Assembly (NCBI GenBank): GCA_013361595.1
Contig: JABFXT010000575.1
Span: 1 to 8,055, forward strand
Origin: Nocardia sp.
Lineage (GTDB): Bacteria; Actinomycetota; Actinomycetes; Mycobacteriales; Mycobacteriaceae
Length of the DNA stretch: 8,055 nt
Direction of reading: 5' to 3'
Under the pieces are notes generated by a model. It saw nothing but the letters and a program-made list of their open reading frames with translations. It was not told where the DNA came from and did no database searches. Position numbers and translations under genes: made by a program. Numbering within the stretch: the stretch's first letter is position 1; the number at the start of each line of letters is the position of its first letter. Below are positions 1-5,514 of this stretch, in pieces.

Positions 1-865
1 CGGCCGGCGAGTGCACATGGGCGGCATCCCCGGCCAGCAGGCTCCGGCCGTCGCGGAAGCGGTCGGCGACGCGGTGGTGCACGCGGGACCGCGAGCCCCA
101 CACCACTTCCTCGACGACCGCGGGCTGTGCCTGCGGGCCGCGTTCGTCGAGGAGCCGCTGGATGAACGCGATATCGGGTTCGTGTGGTGCTTCGTCCACC
201 GTGGCCACGATCCGGTACATGCCGTCGGGCAGCGGCGCCACGACGACCAGGCCCGCCGGCGAGAAGTACAGGATCACTTCGTCCTTCGGTACTCCGCCGG
301 AGACCCGGACATCGGCCAGGCTGAACGATTCGGCGTAGCTGCCGCCGGCGAATCCGATACCGGCCTGTTCGCGCACTGTGCTGTGCATGCCGTCGGCCCC
401 GATGAGGTAGCGGGCGCGGATCTGTTCGCCGTCGGCGAGTGTCGCGGTGACGAGATCGGCGTCCTGGACGACCGTGGTCACCTCGACGGGCCGGCGTACC
501 GGCACCCCGAGTTCGGTGAGCCGTTCCAGGAGGAATTTCTCGGTATCGGCCTGCGAGATCATCAGCGCGTAGGGGTAGGCGGTGGGCAGTTCGTCGAAGG
601 GGACCGCGATCAGCACCTGATCCCGGTCACGGATGGTGAAGTCCGGGGTGTGCAGCCCGCGTGCGACGAGCGACGCGGTGACGCCGTAGGGCTCGAGCAG
701 TTCGAGGGTGTGGGGGTGCACGACCGCCGCCCGGGAGGTGTTCGCGCCCGTGGCCTGGCCGTCGACGATGACGACGTCGTGGCCGAGCTGCGTCAGCACC
801 ACCGCGGCGGTGAGGCCGACCGGGCCCGCGCCGACGATCAGGACATCTGTGATTTCGGTAGTCAT
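1..865 (-). CDS. FAD-dependent aromatic-type monooxygenase (class A flavoprotein hydroxylase), C-terminus cut by window edge
   Basis: Reading the minus strand from the ATG at 865 gives 288 complete codons that run off the left edge. The N-terminus shows the Rossmann FAD motif VGAGPVGLTAA (residues 11-21). GADGMHSTVR (156-165) is the DG motif that contacts FAD and NAD(P)H. LLAGDAAHVHSPAG (276 onward) is the GD motif that binds the FAD ribityl chain. In order these define the PheA/TfdB/UbiH-like hydroxylases, which add one oxygen from O2 to an aromatic or polyketide-like substrate using NAD(P)H. Such proteins are commonly 370-550 residues, so at least 80 C-terminal residues are missing, and I cannot tell whether a thioredoxin-like tail is present. 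An AGGT element lies about 9 bases before the ATG. The gene is divergent from a TetR gene, and operator-like palindromes lie in its promoter, so repression relieved by substrate or product is likely. Family assignment is firm; the substrate is unknown. Confidence 0.93.
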   Translation of the reverse strand, partial: MTTEITDVLIVGAGPVGLTAAVVLTQLGHDVVIVDGQATGANTSRAAVVHPHTLELLEPYGVTASLVARGLHTPDFTIRDRDQVLIAVPFDELPTAYPYALMISQADTEKFLLERLTELGVPVRRPVEVTTVVQDADLVTATLADGEQIRARYLIGADGMHSTVREQAGIGFAGGSYAESFSLADVRVSGGVPKDEVILYFSPAGLVVVAPLPDGMYRIVATVDEAPHEPDIAFIQRLLDERGPQAQPAVVEEVVWGSRSRVHHRVADRFRDGRSLLAGDAAHVHSPA

Positions 866-886
866 CGTTCTACCTGCTCTCAGGAG

Positions 887-902
887 GTCAACACTTGTTG
901 GC
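887..902. promoter_or_regulatory. Operator-like palindrome A (TetR site)
   Basis: The sequence GTCAACACTTGTTGGC is an imperfect palindrome with perfect CAACA/TGTTG arms around a 2-bp centre. It matches palindrome B (932-947) at 14 of 16 bases; only the two central bases differ. It covers the predicted transcription start of the divergent monooxygenase. That binding is by the adjacent TetR protein is inferred from position. Confidence 0.7.
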
Positions 903-906
903 ATCG

Positions 907-936
907 AGGTTATGCCCGTCCGCCCACCGTTGTCAA
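907..936 (-). promoter_or_regulatory. Sigma70-type promoter of the FAD monooxygenase
   Basis: On the minus strand a perfect -35 box TTGACA (931-936) is followed by an 18-bp spacer and a -10 box TAACCT (907-912, TANNNT type). The expected start of transcription is near position 900, giving a leader of about 35 bases before the ATG at 865. The -35 box lies inside the right-hand palindrome (932-947) and the predicted start lies inside the left-hand one (887-902). Repressor binding should therefore block polymerase. Confidence 0.7.
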
Positions 937-947
937 CAGATGTTGGC
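932..947. promoter_or_regulatory. Operator-like palindrome B (TetR site)
   Basis: The sequence GTCAACAGATGTTGGC has the same arms and the same flanking G/C bases as palindrome A, starting 45 bp away. It overlaps the monooxygenase -35 box and ends one base before the -10 box of the tetR gene (949-954). Occupancy should repress both genes, giving autoregulation. Confidence 0.72.
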
Positions 948-948
948 C

Positions 949-954
949 TACAAT
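949..954 (+). promoter_or_regulatory. -10 box of the first tetR gene, leaderless arrangement
   Basis: TACAAT matches the TATAAT consensus at five of six positions and sits seven bases before the ATG at 962. Transcription would therefore begin at or within a base of the start codon, and no Shine-Dalgarno sequence is present. This spacing is typical of leaderless actinobacterial messages. No convincing -35 box is visible. Confidence 0.6.
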
Positions 955-961
955 CGTTGAC

Positions 962-1534
962 ATGAGAAGGTCCTCAGCGGAAACGAAAGCGGTCATCCTC
1001 GCCGCGGCCCGCGAGCGGTTCGCGGCCGACGGGTACGACCGGGCGACGATCCGGTCGATCGCCGCCGACGCCGAGATCGATCCGGCCATGGTGATGCGGT
1101 ATTACGGCAACAAGGAACGACTGTTCGCGGCCGCGGCGGAATTCGATCTGCGACTGCCCGATCTCACCGCGGTGCCGCGCGAGCGGATCGGCCCGGCCCT
1201 GGTCGCGCATTTCCTCGACCGGTGGGAAAACGACGACTCACTGCTGATCCTCTTACGCGCGGGCGTCACCAACGAGGCGGTGGCGGAAAAGATGCGCTCG
1301 ATCTTCGCCACCCAGCTGGCGCCGGTGGTCGCGAAAACCGATAACGACCCCCACGAGGGACCCCTCCGCGCCGGCCTGGCGGCATCACAGATCCTGGGCA
1401 TGGCGTTGTGCCGATTCATCCTGGCGTTTCCGCCCGTGGCAACGATGACCGGGCCGGAGGTCGTCGCCTGGCTGGGGCCGACGATTCAGCGATACCTCAC
1501 CGGCCCGGCACCGGAGGTCGCGGCGGTACGGTGA
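962..1534 (+). CDS. TetR/AcrR family transcriptional regulator, probable repressor of the divergent FAD monooxygenase
   Basis: This 190-residue protein has the standard TetR DNA-binding domain. Helix 1 (ETKAVILAAARERFAADGYD, residues 7-26) is followed by the helix-turn-helix TIRSIAADAEIDPAMVMRYYGNKERLF (29-55), with the recognition helix around PAMVMRYYG. The remaining helical region should form the ligand pocket and dimer interface; its ligand cannot be read from sequence. The ATG at 962 was chosen because the domain begins a few residues later and a -10 box lies seven bases upstream. The frame stays open much further upstream, but only antisense to the monooxygenase, and that reading has no protein-like features. 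Two identical-arm palindromes in the divergent promoter region are its likely binding sites, controlling itself and the monooxygenase. Its 3' end overlaps the convergent hydrolase gene by 38 bp. Confidence 0.93.
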   Translation: MRRSSAETKAVILAAARERFAADGYDRATIRSIAADAEIDPAMVMRYYGNKERLFAAAAEFDLRLPDLTAVPRERIGPALVAHFLDRWENDDSLLILLRAGVTNEAVAEKMRSIFATQLAPVVAKTDNDPHEGPLRAGLAASQILGMALCRFILAFPPVATMTGPEVVAWLGPTIQRYLTGPAPEVAAVR

Positions 1535-2741
1535 CCTCCGGTGCCCGATCGCCGGCCGGCGGGGCGGACCCGCCGGCCCCGTACCGCGCCGGCACCGCCG
1601 CGGCGATACTGCTGATCCGTGCCTGGTAGCGCTCCACGAACGGCAGCACCTGCTGGGCGATCACCTTGTTGTACTCCGCCGGGCGTTGCCGCGGGTCGGC
1701 ATGCCCGGTACCCCGCGGCTTCACCACGAGCAGATTGCCGTCGACTCCACCGACCTTGTCGATCAGTACCTGCTGGGTGTGCGCGACATCCACGACCCGG
1801 TCCCGGCTCGCCTTGTGCGGGCGGATGAAGACGACGGCCGGCCGCGGTTTTCCGTGCGACGGCCCGGAGATCGCGCGCAGATTGTCGGTGGCACCGCCGG
1901 CCACGATCGCCAGGAACTGCGCCTCGATCAGACCGTTGCTGGCGGCGTCGGCGTTGAAGATCTTGTCCCGCAGCACCTGTCCCACCGCGCTCCGGAAATC
2001 GCCGAACCGGATCCCCGGTACACCGCTGCGGTCGAGGAACCCGTCACGCCGGGCGTAGGTCTCCACCACGGTCCGCAATCCGCGACTCTCCCGCGCGCCG
2101 GGCAGCCAGCCCATCCAGCGCACCATGTCCTCACCGAGACCGCGGCTCTCGGGGCGTACCGAATCGAGATCCAGCGGCGTGCAGTCCAGGAGCACGCCCA
2201 CCAATCTGCGGTCGCTGCCGGTATGGATGTGCTGGGCGACCTCGAGCGCGATGACGCCGCCCATGCTGTGCCCGGTCAGCACGATATTGCGCACTCCGGA
2301 CATCATGGCGGCGCGAATGATCAGATCCGCGATCACCTCGGTATCGATACCGCGATTGTCGTAGCGGATCGCCCAGACCGCGCCCATCTCCCGCAGCGCG
2401 GGCAGCGAAGCGGCGGTATCGCTGGCGTTCAGATTGCCCAGACCCACCAGATCGACCACCGCGCTGTCGCGTTTCTCCGGGCGGGCCGGTTCGGCGATCG
2501 GCAACAGCGCCGGCTCGGTGAGTGCGAGCCGATCGCGTTCGGGCTCCACGTCGTGCTCCCAGTACTGCGCGAACGCGATCAGGACGATCATCAACAATGC
2601 GGCTACCCGAATCAACGCCACCCTGGTGCGGCGCAACGTCTTCCATCCGTGACCGGTTCGCGTTTCGCGCAACCTGGCCCGGCGACGTTCGTCACTCCAG
2701 TCGGCGACGGTGGACGGATGCCATTCGTCAACCGGCGACAT
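1497..2741 (-). CDS. Membrane-anchored alpha/beta hydrolase
   Basis: From the ATG at 2741 the protein has 414 residues. A charged N-terminus (1-40) is followed by one hydrophobic segment (about 41-58, VALIRVAALLMIVLIAFA), then a hydrolase domain. The basic flank before the segment suggests a signal anchor, with the catalytic domain outside the cytoplasm. LTGHSMGG (155-162) is the nucleophile elbow with Ser159. His347 in GTGHADP is the probable catalytic histidine, and Asp315 or Asp318 is a candidate acid. LVGLGNLNAS (98-107) may form the oxyanion loop. The tail (from about 388) is rich in Pro, Gly and Ala. The family includes esterases, lipases and thioesterases; the substrate is unknown. A TTG at 2804 would add 21 residues, but the ATG is preferred because a TACAGT box lies six bases before it, while GGAGG is only one base away and too close to act as a normal ribosome site. 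It lies 74 bp downstream of a tetR gene on the same strand. Confidence 0.82.
   Translation of the reverse strand: MSPVDEWHPSTVADWSDERRRARLRETRTGHGWKTLRRTRVALIRVAALLMIVLIAFAQYWEHDVEPERDRLALTEPALLPIAEPARPEKRDSAVVDLVGLGNLNASDTAASLPALREMGAVWAIRYDNRGIDTEVIADLIIRAAMMSGVRNIVLTGHSMGGVIALEVAQHIHTGSDRRLVGVLLDCTPLDLDSVRPESRGLGEDMVRWMGWLPGARESRGLRTVVETYARRDGFLDRSGVPGIRFGDFRSAVGQVLRDKIFNADAASNGLIEAQFLAIVAGGATDNLRAISGPSHGKPRPAVVFIRPHKASRDRVVDVAHTQQVLIDKVGGVDGNLLVVKPRGTGHADPRQRPAEYNKVIAQQVLPFVERYQARISSIAAAVPARYGAGGSAPPAGDRAPEVTVPPRPPVPGR
1507..1545. terminator. Perfect 13-bp inverted repeat at the convergent gene ends, candidate bidirectional terminator
   Basis: GGCACCGGAGGTC (1507-1519) and GACCTCCGGTGCC (1533-1545) are exact reverse complements separated by 13 bases. 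The tetR stop codon (1532-1534) touches the right arm. The repeat sits in the last codons of the minus-strand hydrolase, whose stop is at 1497-1499. There is no T tract, which is common for actinobacterial hairpin terminators. Termination is inferred from position and stem strength. Confidence 0.6.
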
Positions 2742-2747
2742 GCCTCC

Positions 2748-2753
2748 ACTGTA
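2748..2753 (-). promoter_or_regulatory. Possible -10 box for a leaderless hydrolase transcript
   Basis: On the minus strand TACAGT fits the TANNNT pattern and ends six bases before the ATG at 2741, so a start of transcription at the A of the ATG is possible. No -35 box is apparent. The gene may instead be read from the upstream tetR promoter. This is a weak call supported mainly by spacing. Confidence 0.35.
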
Positions 2754-2815
2754 GAGGCGCGTGTCGCGATGATCCGGCCCGCGCGGCGGTGAGAATCCCC
2801 GCAAGCACCGCGCGC

Positions 2816-3439
2816 TCAGTCCCGGCGGACCCCGTCCACCAGCAGCCGCCGGATCGCGTGGTTCAGTGCCGCTATCGCTTCTTCGTCCGGATCACGCAGC
2901 CCGTGGACCACCCCGGCGAGCAGCATTCCGGTCACCGCGCGGGCGGTGTTGAGCGTATCGAGGTCAGCGCGCAGATAGCCCAATTCGACACCGTGCTCCA
3001 GATATCCGGCGGTCAAGGTGTCCGCGGTGTCGAGCAGTCCGTAGAGCCGCTGGGTGAGCTCGTCGTCGATACCGGTCGCGTGGAACAGCAACAGTTGTGC
3101 CACTCGCCGGTCCGCGACGAGGATCCGGGTGAGCGCGACGCCGATGCGATCGATCTGCGCCCGGTACTGGTCCAGCGTGGTCGCCGCGTCGGGCGCGTTG
3201 TCGGTGCCCAGCGCGTCGATGATCCGGGCGGCCAGATCGTCGATCACATGGTCGATGATGTCGCGCTTGTTACTGAAGTAGCGGTAGAAGGTGCCGTGCC
3301 CGATACCCAGCTCGGTCGCGATATCGGCGATCCCGGTCGCGTGGTACCCCTTCTCGGCGAAACAGACGAAAGCGGTATCGATGATCTCCTGGCGCAGCTC
3401 CGCCTTCCGGCGTTCGGCCCGCGTCGATGGCTTCGTCAC
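2816..3439 (-). CDS. TetR family transcriptional regulator, probable repressor of the divergent Baeyer-Villiger-type monooxygenase
   Basis: The GTG at 3439 gives 207 residues. The N-terminal domain is a clear TetR fold: helix 1 AELRQEIIDTAFVCFAEKGY (13-32), then the helix-turn-helix ATGIADIATELGIGHGTFYRYFSNKRDII (34-62), with GTFYRYFSNK as the typical recognition-helix signature. The C-terminal helical half would bind an effector. An in-frame ATG at 3481 would add 14 residues (MTHHSACDDSIIGG). I prefer the GTG because a TATCAT box sits seven bases before it, indicating a leaderless message, and because the extra residues are unlike a TetR N-terminus and lie in the operator. The gene is divergent from the monooxygenase at 3541, as in the known ethR-ethA pair, although orthology to EthR is not claimed. 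The hydrolase follows 74 bp downstream on the same strand. Confidence 0.92.
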   Translation of the reverse strand: MTKPSTRAERRKAELRQEIIDTAFVCFAEKGYHATGIADIATELGIGHGTFYRYFSNKRDIIDHVIDDLAARIIDALGTDNAPDAATTLDQYRAQIDRIGVALTRILVADRRVAQLLLFHATGIDDELTQRLYGLLDTADTLTAGYLEHGVELGYLRADLDTLNTARAVTGMLLAGVVHGLRDPDEEAIAALNHAIRRLLVDGVRRD

Positions 3440-3446
3440 GCCACCG

Positions 3447-3452
3447 ATGATA
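3447..3452 (-). promoter_or_regulatory. -10 box of the second tetR gene, leaderless arrangement
   Basis: The minus-strand hexamer TATCAT matches TATAAT at five of six positions and is seven bases before the GTG at 3439. The corresponding -35 position (about 3470-3475) falls in the centre of the inverted repeat at 3456-3491 and does not match consensus well. This box is the main reason for preferring GTG 3439 over ATG 3481. Confidence 0.55.
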
Positions 3453-3455
3453 CTG

Positions 3456-3491
3456 TCATCACAAGCGGAATGATGTGTCATTCTGTGATGA
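3456..3491. promoter_or_regulatory. Nested inverted repeat, probable operator between tetR and the monooxygenase
   Basis: Outer arms TCATCACA (3456-3463) and TGTGATGA (3484-3491) are exact reverse complements. Inner arms GAATGA (3468-3473) and TCATTC (3478-3483) are also exact, around a 4-bp centre. On the left the arms are separated by four extra bases (AGCG); on the right they are adjacent. The element overlaps the -35 region of tetR and lies 50 bp before the monooxygenase start. This suits binding by one or two TetR dimers; the binding itself is inferred. Confidence 0.62.
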
Positions 3492-3540
3492 GTCGTTCAG
3501 CGCGACGTGACAGGTTCAGCACAGCAGCAGGAGGTTCGGC

Positions 3541-5031
3541 GTGGCACCTCGATACGACGCGGTCGTGGTCGGTGCGGGATTCGGCGGTATGGGGGCGGGA
3601 ATCCAGCTCGACCGTCTCGGACTGCACGATTACGTGATCCTCGAACGCGAATCCGATCTCGGCGGCACCTGGCACGTCAACCGCTACCCGGGCCTCGCCG
3701 TGGATATCGCCTCGGTGACCTACTCCTACTCCTTCGAACCCAACCCGAACTGGTCGCGCCTGTTCGCGCCCGGCCCGGAGCTCAAGAAGTACGCCGAGCA
3801 CGTCGCCGACAAGTACGGTCTGCGCGAGCGTATGCGCTTCGGCACCTCGGTCGACAGTGCGCGCTGGGATGCCGAGCACCAGCAGTGGGCGGTCACGATC
3901 GCCGGCGGTGAAACGGTCACCGCCCGGTATCTGCTCACCGCGACCGGTTTCCTCTCCCAGCCCTACACGCCGCCCTTCCCCGGTATCGACAGCTTCGCCG
4001 GGAAGATCATCCACACCACCGCCTGGGACGACACCTACGACCTCACCGACCGCCGGGTCGCGATCATCGGCACCGGCGCCACCAGCGTCCAGCTGGTACC
4101 CGAGGTGGCCGACCGGGCCCGGGAACTCACCGTGTTCCAGCGCACCCCGATCTGGGTGGTGCCCAAGGTCGATATGCCCATCCCGCCCGCTGTCCAGCGG
4201 TTGTTCGCCCGGGTCCCCGCCGCCCAGAAGGTCGCCCGGCTGGCCAACACCACCGCGCTGGAGGCGCTCATGGTGATCGGCGTGCTGCACTACAAACAGG
4301 CCAAACCGTTGAACAAGGCGGCCGCACTGCTGGCCAGGGCACATCTGCGCACCCAGGTCCGCGATGCGCACACCCGCGAACAGCTGACCCCCGATTACGA
4401 TTTCGGCTGCAAACGCCCGACCTTCTCCAACCGCTATTTCGCGACCTTCAACCAGCCGCACGTCCGGCTGGAGACCAGCGGGATCGAACGGATCGAACCG
4501 GACGGAATCGTCACCGCCGACGGCACGAAAACCGAGATCGACACCCTCGTCCTGGCCACCGGATTCAACCTGTGGGACGTGAACTTCCCCGCCATCGAGA
4601 TCATCGGCCGCGACGGTGTGGACCTCGGGAAATTCTGGCGGGACAACCGCTTCCAGGCCTACGAGGGCATCACGGTGCCGAAGTTCCCCAATTTCCTCAG
4701 TCTCAACAGCCCCTACTCCTACAGCGGCCTCTCCTACTTCACCACCATCGAGGCGCAGATGAAGCATATGGGCCGGCTGTTCGGAGAAATGGCCCGGCGC
4801 GGGGAGACCACCTTCGAGGTGAGCGAACAGGCGAACACGGAATTCCTGGATCGGGTGACCGGTAAACTCGGCTCCTCGGTGTTCTACGGCGGCGACTGCG
4901 CCACAGCTCGGAGCTACTATTTCAACCAGCACGGCGAGGCGGCACTTCTGCGCCCGACCAGTACGGTCAACGCCCACCGCGAAGCGGTGCGATTCCCGCT
5001 CGACGATTACCGGTACGGCGAGATCGCCTGA
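3541..5031 (+). CDS. Type I Baeyer-Villiger-type flavin monooxygenase
   Basis: The protein has 496 residues. The FAD Rossmann motif GAGFGGMGAG (11-20) is followed by GGTWHVNRYPG (41-51), conserved in this class. The Baeyer-Villiger fingerprint FxGxxxHxxxW(P/D) is present as FAGKIIHTTAWD (152-163). The NADPH Rossmann motif is GTGATS (177-182). GCKRPTFSNRYF (289-300) and VLATGF (337-342) are further conserved blocks. The enzyme should use NADPH and O2 to insert oxygen next to a ketone, forming an ester or lactone, or to oxidise S or N atoms. Length and motif order are complete, with no frameshift. The GTG start at 3541 follows a strong AGGAGGT (3529-3535) by five bases. It is divergent from a TetR gene across a palindromic operator, and an alpha/beta hydrolase lies just beyond that gene. 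The layout resembles ethA-ethR, but I cannot assign it to EthA, MymA or another named member. No clear promoter boxes were found. Confidence 0.94.
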   Translation: MAPRYDAVVVGAGFGGMGAGIQLDRLGLHDYVILERESDLGGTWHVNRYPGLAVDIASVTYSYSFEPNPNWSRLFAPGPELKKYAEHVADKYGLRERMRFGTSVDSARWDAEHQQWAVTIAGGETVTARYLLTATGFLSQPYTPPFPGIDSFAGKIIHTTAWDDTYDLTDRRVAIIGTGATSVQLVPEVADRARELTVFQRTPIWVVPKVDMPIPPAVQRLFARVPAAQKVARLANTTALEALMVIGVLHYKQAKPLNKAAALLARAHLRTQVRDAHTREQLTPDYDFGCKRPTFSNRYFATFNQPHVRLETSGIERIEPDGIVTADGTKTEIDTLVLATGFNLWDVNFPAIEIIGRDGVDLGKFWRDNRFQAYEGITVPKFPNFLSLNSPYSYSGLSYFTTIEAQMKHMGRLFGEMARRGETTFEVSEQANTEFLDRVTGKLGSSVFYGGDCATARSYYFNQHGEAALLRPTSTVNAHREAVRFPLDDYRYGEIA

Positions 5032-5514
5032 GCCGGCCGATCCCCCGCACCGTTCACCCATAGCCGCCGGGAACTTCCGCCACGGACGGCAGGATGCCGG
5101 ATCCCCGCACCCGGGACGGCGCTCATCGCGTACCGGAACGGTCTCGGCGCACCGTGGGCACGGAAGAACCCGGATGCGCAAGAGGCAGATCTCTGTGACC
5201 AGCCCAGCGGCACCCGTACCGGATTATGAATTCGAGCAGAAATCCGGCAATTCGCCCCCGGGAGCTCCCCTCCACCGGCCGATCGTCGTAGAGTTGCGCG
5301 TCGAGCAGAACTCGGACGCGGCCACAAGCCAACGCAGACAGTTCGTTCGAGCGACAGCCCGCTGCCCGCGGGTCGTCGCCGCGGTTCAACCTGCGGGGCA
5401 GCGACCGAAGCAGCTCGCTGCCCCGCCGCGCACTTTCCTCACGGCGACGGCCGACGCGGCGACACAACCGCCGGGCCATACCGCCGGTCGACTCCTGATG
5501 TCCGAAAGAAGAAC
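5032..5514. other. Long intergenic region between monooxygenase and lipase
   Basis: This 483-bp stretch has no convincing gene. Short open frames exist on both strands (5174-5554 plus, 5123-5479 minus), but their translations are Arg/Pro/Ala-rich with no recognisable fold, and the plus frame runs into the lipase start. Visible structure includes a 7-bp inverted repeat (CCGGATT 5219-5225 with AATCCGG 5241-5247), the palindrome GGGAGCTCCC (5260-5269), and the hairpin cluster at 5361-5426. No promoter with a good -35/-10 pair was found for the lipase. Part of this region is probably its 5' leader. Confidence 0.6.
5361..5426 (+). promoter_or_regulatory. Two mutually exclusive hairpins upstream of the lipase gene
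   Basis: GCGGGGCAGCGA (5393-5404) pairs perfectly with TCGCTGCCCCGC (5415-5426), making a 12-bp stem with a 10-base loop. The left arm also belongs to a competing stem: GCTGCCCGCGGG (5361-5372) pairs with CCTGCGGGGCAGC (5390-5402) with one bulged G and one G-U pair. The strong stem could be a terminator for upstream transcription or part of an attenuator in the lipase leader. There is no T tract. Pairing is seen directly; any function is inference. Confidence 0.4.

Noticed and set aside
11..961. A long open plus-strand frame running in phase into the first tetR gene, which could suggest a long fusion protein.
   Set aside because: It is antisense to the clear FAD monooxygenase, whose motifs are unmistakable on the minus strand. 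The upstream part lacks protein features and is a by-product of high GC. A promoter box lies directly before ATG 962.
1686..3637. Overlapping long plus-strand frames (1686-2792 and 2522-3637) opposite the hydrolase and second tetR gene.
   Set aside because: They oppose two well-supported minus-strand genes and show His/Arg/Ala-rich composition without conserved motifs.
3541..5031. Naming the monooxygenase ethA or mymA, and its regulator ethR.
   Set aside because: The divergent TetR layout is similar, but many actinobacterial Baeyer-Villiger enzymes share it, and the sequence blocks do not let me assign a specific orthologue.
3478..5181. A 567-codon open frame antisense to the Baeyer-Villiger monooxygenase.
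   Set aside because: The translation is Gly/Val/Arg/Glu-rich with no recognisable motif, and the plus strand carries all family motifs of the monooxygenase. Long antisense frames are normal at this GC content.
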